Of a DNA stretch of 64,000 bases, positions 1-10,900 are shown one piece after another. This DNA is from Thelonectria olida (Eukaryota; Ascomycota; Sordariomycetes; Hypocreales; Nectriaceae), in assembly GCA_020736575.1 (NCBI GenBank), contig JAGPYM010000009.1, forward strand, positions 744,001 through 808,000, in the 5' to 3' direction. The notes beneath the pieces were generated by a model. That model saw only the letters and a program-made list of their open reading frames with translations. It had not been told where the DNA came from and ran no database searches. Within the stretch, counting starts at the first letter, position 1, and every line of letters starts with the position of its first letter. The position numbers and the translations under genes were made by a program.

Positions 1-2057
1 AGAGGCGGATGCAGGGGCGGGAGAGGATGCTTGGGTGATGGGCTGGTCGACGGAGTGATACCGAAGTTGATATACGGATTTTGTTTGGCGGAGGTACTTG
101 AGAAGTGCTGTAACACGAAGGTACCTTCCATCTATTGGTCGCGGTCGGGGAAATTTGCTAGCGGGGAGCCAGCAATTGCCCCCCGTTAGGGCCGCTGGGG
201 TTGGGACAAGCGCGCTACGGGCCATGCTAAAGTGGTACAGCTAAGTTGCCATTTATTACATGTGAAGCGCAGGTCGCCGTGTAACAATTCCTGTTCCCCT
301 CGTCATGGCTGAGAGTGCCCGCCCACCTCAATCCGCCCCGCGCTGAGAAGAATGGCTGGATGCTCTTGTCGGGATCCCATTCTCGCTGACTTATTCGTAT
401 ACGTATTGGATAGTTATTCGTTTGGAAAAATAAAGGAGGATGGTTCCACACTGAGAAACCGGGCATCTATATTAAGTACTTTATGTACGTATCCATCCGC
501 AGGCATAGGACGGGCACAGCACAGTCGGACACGGCACAAAACGAGGACCTATCGGGATCAGGCAGACAAACGTGTAGCAAAGGGAATAGTGAGGTGTGAC
601 AACGGGCGGATAGCAAACATGACTTGTACCGTATGTGAATACCGGCATCTGCTATTTCTAGCACTGACGGAGTGAGGTCGACGAAAGCCTTCTCTGTCTG
701 GCCTGTCCTTACAAGTACCGCCCTTTATACAATACCGGGAGAATGACATGACATGGCTCTGACACCGTCTCATAAATCAAAAGACCTGGACTGACCGACG
801 TTGCATGACGAGGGAGGCAGCTAACGATGGGATGCATCGCTGCAAAAAAAGAAAAGAAGGGAAAAGTTCACCTTCTTTCCTCCCTTCACACAAAACGCAG
901 TGACCGCCTGCTTCATCTCTCCCTTCCCTTCTCTTCTCACAGTGCCCGTCCATCCAGCCCGGTCGTCACACGTCACAAGACAAGGGAGGCAGAAGCAGAA
1001 CCACTGCTTGTCCTCGTCCGCGTCCTCATCCCCTTCAACTTGGGCACTTTCTTACTCTTCCATTCCTCGTCCTCATTCCCCCCAACGAGGACGACGACCC
1101 CGTTTTCACTGCCGCCTCTCTTTTTCGCCTTCGTCTTTCTAGTGCCTCTCCCGCATTTCGCCGGCCCGAGCCATTTTCATCCACCCAGCCAGCGTGTGAC
1201 GAAAGAAGAAAAACGAAGAGACGTGCCCAATCATTCATCCCTCCCCCTCATCCTCCCTTTTTGTCCTTTGACTCGGCTGCGTCGCCTCCTTCAACATCCT
1301 CAACCATCGCTCAATATTGACGTTGAAGCAGAGGGCCCAGTCACTTACTCTTAGCTCTGTCTGGATGGTGAGTCCACCCAGCGTCTTCTTCTCTCTGGCA
1401 CTGTGTGTGTCGCCCTCCTCTCCTCTGGCGTGCTGGTGCTGCTCTCGGTCGCCATTCCATGATGCCCTCTCTGCCCGCCTCGGCTGCCCTCCTTCCCTTC
1501 CGTGGTTTCATTGGCTTCGTTGGGCAGGCTCGGGAACGAGTACAGGCAAACACGCACCGCATGCGAGACACAATCACAGATGCACACACGGACACTGACA
1601 CAGAGCAACGAGCCAGCCGAGCTTCCTTGCAACGATAAGAGGCTTCGAGTTTTGTAGCTTACTTTTTCTCTTGCAGTCGAGCCTTTCAGCCCACCACCTG
1701 CCCCTCACTGGTGTCTGGCGCCCACAATTCAACTTCTATCTACCGCTCACTTGATCCTTGATCTCGACTCTACTGTCACCCAAAGACCTGACGACCCGAT
1801 TCGCTGCCACGGGTAGTTTTTTTTTTTTTTTTGCACGTGGTAGATCGTCCTCCGCGCAGTGATCCACGACAACTGGTGCCACTGATTCATAAAACGCCCA
1901 TGACTACGAGTCGCTGCCTTTTGCACGTAGCGTTATCTGCATCATCTTGACGCACCACCCCCGTCAACCACACCCGACTCCTCTGGACTCGCCCATCCGT
2001 CTCAGCCTTCACCTCCCACCTCGATATCCCGACTTGGACACAACACCGACCGACACC
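1..2057. other. Left-edge non-coding region and leader of the first gene
   Basis: I see no supportable gene here. The right part, from about 1000, is strongly pyrimidine-rich on the + strand, as is usual for fungal promoters and leaders. It contains a T16 run at 1817-1832 followed directly by a CACGTG E-box at 1834-1839, about 220 bp before the start codon at 2058. Open frames such as 827-1354 (+) are stop-poor because of this composition and resemble no protein. Confidence 0.6.
1368..1676 (+). other. Probable 5'-UTR intron
   Basis: GTGAGT begins at 1368 and a strong acceptor, a pyrimidine tract followed by TTGCAG, ends at 1676. The interval is 309 nt. Removing it would join two leader pieces upstream of the ATG at 2058. 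This is inferred from splice consensus only. Confidence 0.4.
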
Positions 2058-3753
2058 ATGTCTTCCAGGTCAGGCCCTGGGTCAGGATTCAACTCGCACC
2101 TTCGTCACACTCGAGAACGAGAACGGGATGCTTCCGACGACGGTCCACCCAGGCTGCCCTCCCTGCGAGCCCTAGCCGCTCAACGAGACCGAGACAACAC
2201 CTCGCCAACTTGGAACCCTGCCCGCAACTACACCCGGCATTGGACCCCTAATTCCATCCGCCGGGAGCGCCTTCGTCAGATCGAAAATAGAGAACGCAAC
2301 GCCGAGAACAGAGACCCGTCGATTAGACAAGCCAGCCTCGACGACTATTTCCCAGGCCCCAACGAGTCATGGCTTGCCATGTCTCGCCGTACCGAACGCA
2401 TGCGGAACCAGATGGATCCCCCTCAACCCGCCAGTTTTGAGTTTGATCAATACCTGACGGCCGAAGAGGAAGACTCTAATGTTCGCCTTCTCCTCGATCT
2501 ACAAAACCAGATCAGCCCCGACTATCCCGTACAAATCCCCAACTTCTCCCCGCCTCTCCGCCCACAAGAACAACCCGACACCAATCGGCGACATAAACGC
2601 CGGAAACTGGATTCGGATCGATTGGTGCCTAGCTTCCAGGGCTTCCGCTATGGAAAGTACGGCCAGGTCGAGCCTGGCCCGCTCCAAATGGAGATTGTCA
2701 GCTGCGACGGAGGCATGTTCTCAAACGAGTCCTCGTATTCTGCCGAGAATGTCCTCCACGACGATCTCTCGGTCTATTGCACAAAGGGCAACCGATGCAA
2801 CATAGTACTGCGACACCAGGGAGCCACTGTATTTAGCCTTCAAGAATTGGTCATCAAGGCGCCGGCGTCCATGAGCTATTCCCATCCGTGCGTTGAACAA
2901 ATAGTTTCCGAGTAGTGGGATATTGGCTGACCCTGGGAATAGTGTGCGAGAAGGCATGGTCTTTATTGCCATGAACCAAGACGACATCCTCAACCGAACG
3001 TCCCAGTACCAGATCCAATACTCCCCAAAGGCCGACGAAGAGCCTCCACAATCGGGGAATCCTATGATGGACATCACGAATTTGCCGCGCCTTGGACGGG
3101 ATGGCTCCCTCTATCACCCTCGAACTGGAGCAGTCTGTAACGAAAACGGCGAATCCCGCACTCCCCAGATGCCCCCCGAGTTCGCTAGCGACCTACCCGA
3201 CTTCCGTGTCACTATCGAGTGCAGCGAAGAAGAGAACGACGGGAGAGCTCCCTTTCGCCACGGCGCAAACCACATCGGCTCTCTGCCATTTGAGAACAAC
3301 GACTCGGACGAAGACGACAACTCAAACAACCCCTTCGGCGAGCACTTAGTGCCTGAAGACCAACGCCCTCCTTCTCAGTGGCGTTACTACCATAACTTTA
3401 CCTCGCCTCCTACCTACCGCGACCGCCTCGGCAGCACCCGCTCCCGCAACGTCGAGCAACAACGGCCATCCGGCTCGGGCCTCACTGAGGCGTGGGAGGC
3501 CCATACCTCGGCCACGCAGGACGCTGTCCGGGCCGTCGGAGGCGGCGAGCTCCTCACCCCGCACGCCCGCTTCAACATTGAGAAGCACAAGAGCAAGTGC
3601 TCCATCCGCTTCGACCCGCCCGTCTCTGGCCGCTTCATTCTCCTCAAGATGTGGAGCTCCCACCACGATCCCGCTAGCAACATCGACATCCAGTGCATCT
3701 CCGCTCATGGCTTTGCGGGTCCACGATATTTCCCCTCTGTTGACCTAGCATGA
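2058..3753 (+). CDS. Conserved fungal protein, probable split discoidin-like domain
   Basis: Two exons, 2058-2887 and 2943-3753, separated by a 55-nt intron (GTGCGT donor, CTGAC branch site, AATAG acceptor), encode 546 residues. The N-terminal third is Arg/Asp/Pro-rich and probably disordered. A basic KRRKLDSDR patch near residue 180 could be a nuclear signal. From about residue 205 there is a beta-rich stretch (SSYSAENVL, CNIVLRHQG, FSLQELVIKAP). After an acidic disordered insert (DNDSDEDDN) the end resumes with CSIRFDPP, GRFILLKMWSS and NIDIQCISAHGFAG. That pattern resembles the start and end of a galactose-binding (discoidin or DOC-like) jelly roll, as in muskelin or APC10. This is inference from pattern, not a recognised family match. 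The start is the first ATG after an in-frame non-ATG stretch. Function is unknown. Confidence 0.75.
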
Positions 3754-4425
3754 ACGCATTGGACGTGTATTGCCGTTTCCGAATGGGACGGAAATGGGAA
3801 CAAGCAACTGTTGGCATTTATTGTCACAAATTTTATCACCACAATGCCTATATGACGAGTAATGCAAGACCCTGGATCTACTAGTAATGTGAACTACAGC
3901 ATGCGAGACCCCCCCTTTTTCTTTTTCTTCTTCTTCTTTTTCCTTGGCAGGGAATGGCAAAGCCGGTGTTAGGTTTCTTGTTTTGTTCAACGGATTGTGT
4001 TCAAAGGATCGTGTTTTAAGGCATACCTGGGCGGCGTCCTTTGTGAGGATGGATAATGTCTGGAAGGAAGCCTCTGACATTCCGCCCCATCATCGGACCA
4101 CATATAGAGGAGTAAAGGTAATGGATATCTGCGCACTAGGATCATAGGTCGGATATTGGGCTTAGTTTTATGAGACAGTGCAACAATGCATTACGACTTT
4201 CTGGTTTACTCGAAGAGCAGCATTTGACAGCAACCTGTGCTAGTTTCATCAAGTATCCATTGTCTGACTGAATTTCAAATCCCATCAAACCGTGCAACAC
4301 GCATAACCTCGACCCTGAATTCATCCCAACTGTAACAATACAGACGTGAAACCATGCCTTCCAAGCCCCCCAGTCTTGCTTCAAGTTCAGGAATGTCGTT
4401 GCTTAGTCCCAAATTATTGCCTCGG
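3754..4425. other. Convergent 3' intergenic region
   Basis: This holds the 3' ends of the converging flanking genes. A CT tract at about 3911-3942 is the only notable element. I see no gene. Confidence 0.6.
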
Positions 4426-5077
4426 TTAAGCATTGCTGAGGGTATCGCCACCGCGGGAAGTGTAGCTGCTGTTGCGAGACTTCTCATTGTCTGAGCCGTG
4501 TGAGCGAGGGAAGTCTAGAATGAGTGACAGGAGCAGAATGATGATGCCAATGTAACTGAGCTGTGGTTAGTCACAAGAGATATAGACTGCGGGCAACACG
4601 CGAATGGACTGACAAGGTAAGATGGGCGACAGTAAGCGTGGCTTTTGTTCGAGATCCCGGGTCGATTTCGAGATGCTTGTTGAAAGGACCGTATGTCTTC
4701 CAACCGAGATAGAAAGCAGGCAACGAGATGAGAAGCAAGGCGGCAAAGACGCGAGCAACGTAACGAGGGATACGAGACGCAGCCTCCTTGGGCACGGCGA
4801 AGAGGAAGAAAAGTGTCGCGACGGCCGAGGTCCACCAGATGAGGGCAGCACCCGCGAGTAACAAGTAGGGAAACCAATCGCCACAACTACAGACGCGGAC
4901 CCAATACATTGTTTTTTCGGGATCGTGTTCCTTTGGGACGTCCTTGCAACGTTTGATCCTAGCCGTGGAGATGATAGCTTGGATGGAGAGGGCGAAACTG
5001 AGCAAGGCAAAGATGAGAATCAAGAGTCTGAGGAGTTGGCGAGGGAATGCGGCAAAGAAGAGTTCTTTGAAGCCCAT
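4426..5077 (-). CDS. Small four-helix membrane protein, function unknown
   Basis: Two exons on the minus strand, 5077-4614 and 4555-4426, give 197 residues. The start is the ATG of MGFKELFF. Four hydrophobic segments are visible: after LRLLILIFALL (about 13-35), after CSCGDWFPYLLLAG (about 65-90), at ARVFAALLLISLPAFYLG (about 105-125), and YIGIIILLLSLIL in exon 2. The C-terminal tail is polar (GSDNEKSRNSSY). I chose the second of two nearby acceptors (CACAG, then CTCAG) because only it puts exon 2 in the frame that encodes the fourth helix. Without splicing the protein would end shortly after the third helix. The topology is MARVEL- or tetraspan-like, but I recognise no family signature. Confidence 0.65.
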
Positions 5078-7251
5078 GGTGGCTGTTGTAGGAGGTTCAG
5101 AAGAGCAAGTATGAGCAGAGCAACAATAATGGTAGTAGTAATAATAACCTCTGGGGTCAACCAAGAAGACGCAAGCCGTGTTGATGTATGTATGTGCGAG
5201 CAGAAGACTAGAAGAAAATGGGTATGGTAATGATAGTGACGAAGACGGAGACGATGCAGTTGTAAGAAGATGAGTACGAGACTGGCGGGAGGGGGCAATT
5301 TATGTCCTAATGACGGAGAGCACGGTCTTTCCATTGCTGATGATGTTGAGGATTCACTTGGAAGTGACGGGAGGGATCAGAGGGAAGTCATGACAGTGCC
5401 ATTGCTCCCGCGACTTCACTTCCTCTTGCCTGTTGAATCCAGGCAGGTAGCCACAGCTACTTCCTATCTACCTATGTAGGTGTTTACCTCAAGCGCCATG
5501 AGGATGAGGACACAAAATGGAAGGTGAGATACTTCCGATTTGGGAAAGTGTTGACACCACAGCGGTGGAGAGGAGGCTATTACGAGGCACCTACCTGGCG
5601 TTAGACATTCGGAAAACCCCCCCTCAAAAATGAGAGGCATGGCTGGTCGTAGAGTCAAGGCTGACCGCGGAAAGGCAAAAACTATGCAAGTATCGGCTCA
5701 TGATTACCTGGAATTCTTGTCTGTTTGTTGGGCAGCAAGCATCATGACGCATCTGGAGGGCGGCCGGGCCGGGGCGATGATCTCGTCCAAAACCGCCACC
5801 GCGGCCCACTGACAGCCACCTCACTCACTGACAAGCTTCCATCATGTGGCGCCGGGCGGGGGCTGAGCTGAAGATGGGCTTGGCCTGCTGTTGTTGAACT
5901 TGGTACAGCATCATCATGGTAGCGAGAGGAGGGGGTTCCCTGTTTAAAGGACAGGGCTAGTTCGTTGGTGTGAGGGATGAGTGCAGGAGACTGAGAGACT
6001 TGTGAGACCCCCAAGACCCTTCTTTCTGTCTCGGAGACAAAGCTACGACGTCAGCTGCTGTGGCCCTGCAATTGACTGGCGGGCCGTTGCAGCAGCACAA
6101 TCCATGCACAGTAATCCTTGTCTGGTGACGACAAGAGCAGGTCGATCAAGACGAAAGCCAAAAATTCCCATCTGAAACCCTCTTAAAGCATACATTAGAT
6201 CACATTCCTGGGAAGGGCCAAGATCCGATGCATGTTGCCTGGACCTGAGCTGACTGGAATCCATTTTACACTCACTGTCCAATGCGCGGGGGGTGTCAAG
6301 GAGAGACCTTCGTTAATGGGGTCGATCCATGCTTGCGTGCGGGTCATTGGGCGTGCGTGGCTGATGGGCGCGGGAACTGGGAACGGGATGAACTTGAAGA
6401 GAGACACGGAGAGAGAGCATTCCACGAGGTGTTTGTTTGCGTGCCTGAGAGAGGCTCATGATGTGAGAGACATGTCTTATATGTGTGAGGGGGATGAATC
6501 AAGGGACTGTTTTGTGACTAGGAGTTAATGAGAGACGCAACCTAGCTACCTCTTAGGAGCTGTTTAGTTAGATTTAGCAGCTTTGGCACCAAAACATGCC
6601 ATCCCCTTTCAGGTGAGTCCCTTCGGGTCCCGCCCAACCGCACTCGGCCACGCGCTGGCGGGGCCTCCATTTCCTCCGCAGCCTGAGGTGGTTTTATTCG
6701 AGTTATACAAGCTGAATCGGTCTCATCAGCTGGAAACCTGTGTAATTATTATGCTGTGCTGTATTCGCATGTACACACATGCTGTCACTGCATATGGTTC
6801 GTGACTGTTTTCTTCTTTTCTTCCTCTTCCTCTTCCTCTTCCTCTTCCTCATCATCTTCGTTGTCCTACCTCGATCTGCTGCCATCCATCATAACACCAT
6901 CCTGCATCGTTGTTGTTGCTCTATTTTTTTTTAGTTGCGACTAGGTACTAGGCCACTTCTTCCCTCCAAACGCCAAACCTCTCCCCTCCTGCAACAGGAC
7001 AACCCTTCTTATCTTCAATACCTACACGACACTACGGCCATTCTTCCTCCTCGCCGACTCTCCCTTCCCCTCTTCCATCTCTCTATTTCCTGGGGGGTGC
7101 ATTTTAGTCCCTGAAACACCCCCCTCACGCCCCTCTCGCCTTCCCTTGTCCGTCATCTCCGTCCGCCTCCGAATAGGCACTCCTCACCAAGCCTCTCCCC
7201 ATCGTTCATCACGCCAAAACGAGTTCCCCACCCCGGAAACATTAGTACATC
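5078..7251. other. Divergent promoter region
   Basis: This lies between the starts of the four-helix membrane protein (-) and the coiled-coil protein (+). The right 450 bp are CT-rich leader sequence with a (TTCCTC)5 microsatellite at 6821-6850. No open frame looks like a protein. Confidence 0.6.
6821..6850 (+). repeat. (TTCCTC)5 microsatellite
   Basis: Five exact hexamer copies sit in the pyrimidine-rich leader upstream of the coiled-coil gene. Confidence 0.9.
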
Positions 7252-8925
7252 ATGCTAGACTCGAGGCTCTCGCACGGCCAGGGGCTCAATCAAGGGCTCG
7301 ACCAAGTCCATCTCCAGTTCGACTGCCGTTCTCGTCCTTCTGCCCCTGCTGTGTCTCAATCTGCAACCGGTCCTGGACCAACGTCGAGCACTGCCGGGTC
7401 CTACTCCTCCGACCACCGCTTGCATATGGAGGAAACAACTTCGGAAACACCATCGTTACGCTCCCCTCCTCCTGTCCTGTCAACTTCGACCTCATCTCTT
7501 CACACATTGAGTCCGAGTCCCATCATCCCAGCCTCCACGGCGTCGGCAACACAATCACCCCCGGCCTCACCTCGAAATTCCATCTTTCATGTAGACGCCG
7601 GTTCTCCAAAGATTCGATCTCCTTTGCGCAACTCTGTCACCTTTTCCGACGGCCCCGACGGCCTTCAGCTTTACACTGTGGATTCCGATTCCACCACGAT
7701 TCCTCCCGCACAACTCGGCCATCGTCGCCACTCTTCTGTTGACATGGCTTTAACTGGCGACAGGAGGACGCGCGGTCCTAGCAAGCCAGCAGACACCCCA
7801 GTCGTGACGATGACGTCCCCGACCATATCACCAGCCTCCGATGGCAGTCCTATTACACGATGGTTCTCCCGAGGTAGCAACATCTCCGATGCTCCCACGA
7901 ATTCTTCAGCTACTGCAACTCCTTCTTCACGAACACGGAGTGCTTCTAGCACGCCAAAGATGGGTTCCCCTGCGTCGCGCTTTGGTTTCTTCTCCTCTGC
8001 TGCATCAACTCCCAAGGATAGCCAAAATTTCTCTTTTACTGTGCCCCAGGACGACAAACTTATGAACCTCGACATCGAATCCGCCCTCTTCCCCGGAGGA
8101 TATCCGACTGATAAATCCGCATTCTCCCCGGCCGCCTTTAAAAACCTCCAGATGAACGCCACGGGCCTCTTGAACAAGTTTCAGATTGCCTACCAACAGC
8201 GTACTATCGACTATCAGGAGCTTAGAGCGGAACGCGACGCCCAGGACGAGGAAAAGGGTGAGGTGGAGACCCGGATTCACCATTTAAAGATGCAGCTCGA
8301 GGACATGGCCCAAAAAGCCGCTGAGCGCGAAGAGAACATGGCATCGTTATTGCAAGAGCTGGCCCTGGAAAAGAGAGCTCGGGCCGAAGAGCAAGCAACT
8401 CGCGAGAAGTGTGTGGTATCTTCAGGGACTTCGACAGTGTCTGAGGACTTGGGCGTCGACGAGGATAGGCAAAGGTCCAAGGGAAATTGGCGGAAGAGCA
8501 CCGCGACAGCAAAATCGGACCTCAGCCTCGACACCGACGAGGACAGCATAGACGAGGCCAGCATATTCTCGAGGTCTCGAAGCCCGACTCTTGCCACAAC
8601 CATATCTGAGACCAGCCCCGTTTCTACCCCTACCCCCCAGCAAAAGCCTGTGATGCTGGAGCCACCACGTCCCAGCAGAAGCAGCACTCCCCAATTATCA
8701 ACATTTCAAAAACTCTTCAAAAGCTACCCACCGGAAATGCCTCTGGAACCGACATCTAGTTGTCGCAACTGTCAGGGACAAGACACTAGCGTGGCTTGGG
8801 ATACCGTCAATCTTCTCAAGGACGAAAACAAGGGGCTGAAGACTCGAGTAGAAGAGTTGGAGACTGCAGTAGAGAGCGCCCTGGACGTGGTAAATGGCAT
8901 AGGTCTATTAAGCGCCTGTAACTAG
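7252..8925 (+). CDS. Ser/Thr/Pro-rich coiled-coil protein, function unknown
   Basis: A single open exon encodes 557 residues from the first ATG. An in-frame ATG at 7426 (MEETTSETPSLRSPPP) may be the true start, because the 58 residues before it look like translated leader. Residues 60-270 are low-complexity S/T/P with many SP/TP sites, as in cytoskeletal or kinase-regulated fungal proteins. A conserved-looking block follows (DDKLMNLDIESALFPGG, then AAFKNLQMNATGLL). It leads into a long heptad-rich coiled coil at about 310-385 (YQELRAERDAQDEEKGEV and onward). Near the C terminus there is a CxxC pair (SSCRNCQGQD) and a second short coiled coil (NLLKDENKGLKTRVEEL), then the end at LDVVNGIG. I do not recognise a named domain. 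Confidence 0.8.
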   Translation: MLDSRLSHGQGLNQGLDQVHLQFDCRSRPSAPAVSQSATGPGPTSSTAGSYSSDHRLHMEETTSETPSLRSPPPVLSTSTSSLHTLSPSPIIPASTASATQSPPASPRNSIFHVDAGSPKIRSPLRNSVTFSDGPDGLQLYTVDSDSTTIPPAQLGHRRHSSVDMALTGDRRTRGPSKPADTPVVTMTSPTISPASDGSPITRWFSRGSNISDAPTNSSATATPSSRTRSASSTPKMGSPASRFGFFSSAASTPKDSQNFSFTVPQDDKLMNLDIESALFPGGYPTDKSAFSPAAFKNLQMNATGLLNKFQIAYQQRTIDYQELRAERDAQDEEKGEVETRIHHLKMQLEDMAQKAAEREENMASLLQELALEKRARAEEQATREKCVVSSGTSTVSEDLGVDEDRQRSKGNWRKSTATAKSDLSLDTDEDSIDEASIFSRSRSPTLATTISETSPVSTPTPQQKPVMLEPPRPSRSSTPQLSTFQKLFKSYPPEMPLEPTSSCRNCQGQDTSVAWDTVNLLKDENKGLKTRVEELETAVESALDVVNGIGLLSACN

Positions 8926-9522
8926 ATTGTCGGCGCTGTGTGTGAATTTATCTCCTCTTGTCAGGTTAGGTTGGTGTTTACGGATTGGGCATGTTCACGG
9001 CGGCGTTATGAATATTTGATACGATACCACCCATTCATTGGAAGAGACGACTTACTATCAAATAGAGGAGTAGAGTCTCCTAGATTAGCAGATCTGATGA
9101 CAGAATAACTCTGATACCCTCAAAATTTCCTCCACACAGGTACCCCTCGTTATCGACTTATGAAACCTGTGAGAGATGTCACGACTGACTGCAACTGACC
9201 CGTATGATTCGATATTAGAAAAAGGCAAACGTCTCTCAATGCGGGCGGCATTGCATATTTATTTCATGTAGCTCATCAATTCAAACAGCCAGAGGTGCAA
9301 ATTCTGAGGCATGTCGTCTCAAACCCCATCCGTATCATCACTTCCAGTCACAATCTGGTCTTCGCTGGGTTCATCATTTTTTTTTATTGACCGGTTCCTT
9401 AACCTGCAGAAAAATGTCCCGCCCTTTCGGCGGGCAAGATAGTACCTGTACACAACATGCGTCTCTTCTACTCCCCCTGTCTTTGATCCTCTGATACCAC
9501 GTCGTACAATCGCTCACACACT
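8926..9522. other. Convergent 3' intergenic region
   Basis: This contains the 3' ends of the coiled-coil gene (+) and NDUFB3 (-). I see no further gene. Confidence 0.6.
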
Positions 9523-9980
9523 CTAATGGTGCGCCTCGCCGTGTCCCTCGCCGTGGTGGTGCTCGTCCTCTAGGAAGAAGTACTCGTATCCGCAGTATCC
9601 AGCAAAGGCAACGGTGGCGATGCCCAGGCCAGGGAAGCCGCTCTTGAAGCGGTTCCATCGGGAGAAGGTGCCGGTGTATCGCCAGGCCTCACTGGGGGGT
9701 TCGGTCAGTTCACGTTGTCCTTGCTTGGATGTTTAGTTGGGGAATCGAATGGGGAAGACGGACTTGCGCTCCCAGGGATCGTATCGGGGTGTGCCGGTCG
9801 ATTGCTGGAAGGCCCGCATGTTGAAGCCGGTGATGTTGGGCTTGGGCCCACGGGCGGCGGCTCGCAGCACACTGATTTCGGGTCTGATGTTAGCAATGTG
9901 GGCTCAATTGGACTGGAGGAGGAGGAGAGAGCTGCGCTTCCTGGGGGGAAATTGGGTTGGACGTACGCGGTGGGAAGCAT
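9523..9980 (-). CDS. NADH:ubiquinone oxidoreductase subunit B12/NDUFB3
   Basis: Three exons on the minus strand, 9980-9967 (only 14 nt), 9871-9764 and 9691-9523, encode 96 residues. This is an accessory subunit of the complex I membrane arm in the inner mitochondrial membrane. The N terminus (MLPTAVLRAAARGPKPNITG) is followed by the family block DPWERNEAWRYTGTFSRWNR, then a single membrane helix (FPGLGIATVAFAGYCGYEYF) and an acidic, His-rich tail (EDEHHHGEGHGEAHH). Intron 1 is 95 nt with GTACGT and AATCAG. Intron 2 is 72 nt with a weak GTCCGT donor and CCCCAG, and it must be removed because the frame otherwise stops at once. Length and motif order match fungal NDUFB3. Confidence 0.88.
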
Positions 9981-10900
9981 CTTGAAGGGATTCGCGGTGG
10001 TGGTTGAATGTGTCGAAGGCAATGGGCGAATGGAAAGCGAGGCAATTGAATCCGGCCTGACTAAGGTAGAGAGAGGTACGTACCTTTCGTCCTTCTGTCA
10101 GGTCCACCCACAGCTCAGAGCAATTGACTTCGCTCCCGGTCCAAGCGGGCCCGGAACAAAGGTAGCCCGATATTCCGAAGAGCGCAACCCAATGCCTTAC
10201 GCACGGACCATGTACACTCTCTTTGCACTGCATCCATCCAGCGCCGTCCGTTTGGGTTCCATCAGAGGAGCATACTGTATCAATCCACATTGTCCATCTT
10301 GCATCCCACATCCACATTCGACATCTGCGGCCCGAAGACTAGCACCAAGAACATATTTTGCACCCATCAAGCTTATTATCTTCGACTCAACTACCCGAGA
10401 CGATCCCTCCTTTGCGAAACCCGGGTATACATTCGGCGGCTGCTTTCACCCCAGCAACCCTCTCGTTCATCCCGCACCACCACACGCCGACACCGCACGC
10501 CACCACCTCCCAGGCCGGTCTCCGTTTGGCGATATCACGGAACGAACGCCCAGCGACTGCCACCGAAATCTCAATGAACACCCTTAACGGCCAAGTTCCT
10601 TTCCCCCACAGGTTGAGTTAGAGACCCAGACCTTACGTTGGCGCCCTCGCGCCCTCACAACTACCTCCGGGGCCATCACGACCACCACTACTACAGTCAC
10701 CAGGACTTCCCTTCCCGCCGCCCACGGGTCCTCTACTCCGCCGTGGTAGCCTTTGTTTTCAACCACGACCATCTCGACCCCGACCTCGACCTCGACCACG
10801 ACCAGATCTATCACCAGTAACGCCCACGAGTTAGCAACCCCCCCGGCAACAGCTCCCTCCGCCCTGGCCTATCGCACTCGACTATAACCCCAGAACTACT
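9981..10900. promoter_or_regulatory. Shared divergent promoter of NDUFB3 and POP2
   Basis: About 920 bp separate the two start codons. A possible 5'-UTR intron for POP2 runs from GTATAC near 10425 to CCCACAG near 10612. A long + frame at 9715-10587 crosses antisense NDUFB3 and this promoter and does not look like a protein. Confidence 0.5.

Noticed and set aside
827..1354. 175-codon frame starting MGCIAAKKEKK, resembling a myristoylation start
   Set aside because: The body is a translated CT-rich leader of the downstream gene, with no domain and unlikely codon use.
9715..10587. 290-codon + strand frame across NDUFB3 and its promoter
   Set aside because: It starts antisense to NDUFB3 exon 2 and runs through promoter sequence. 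It has no protein-like features.
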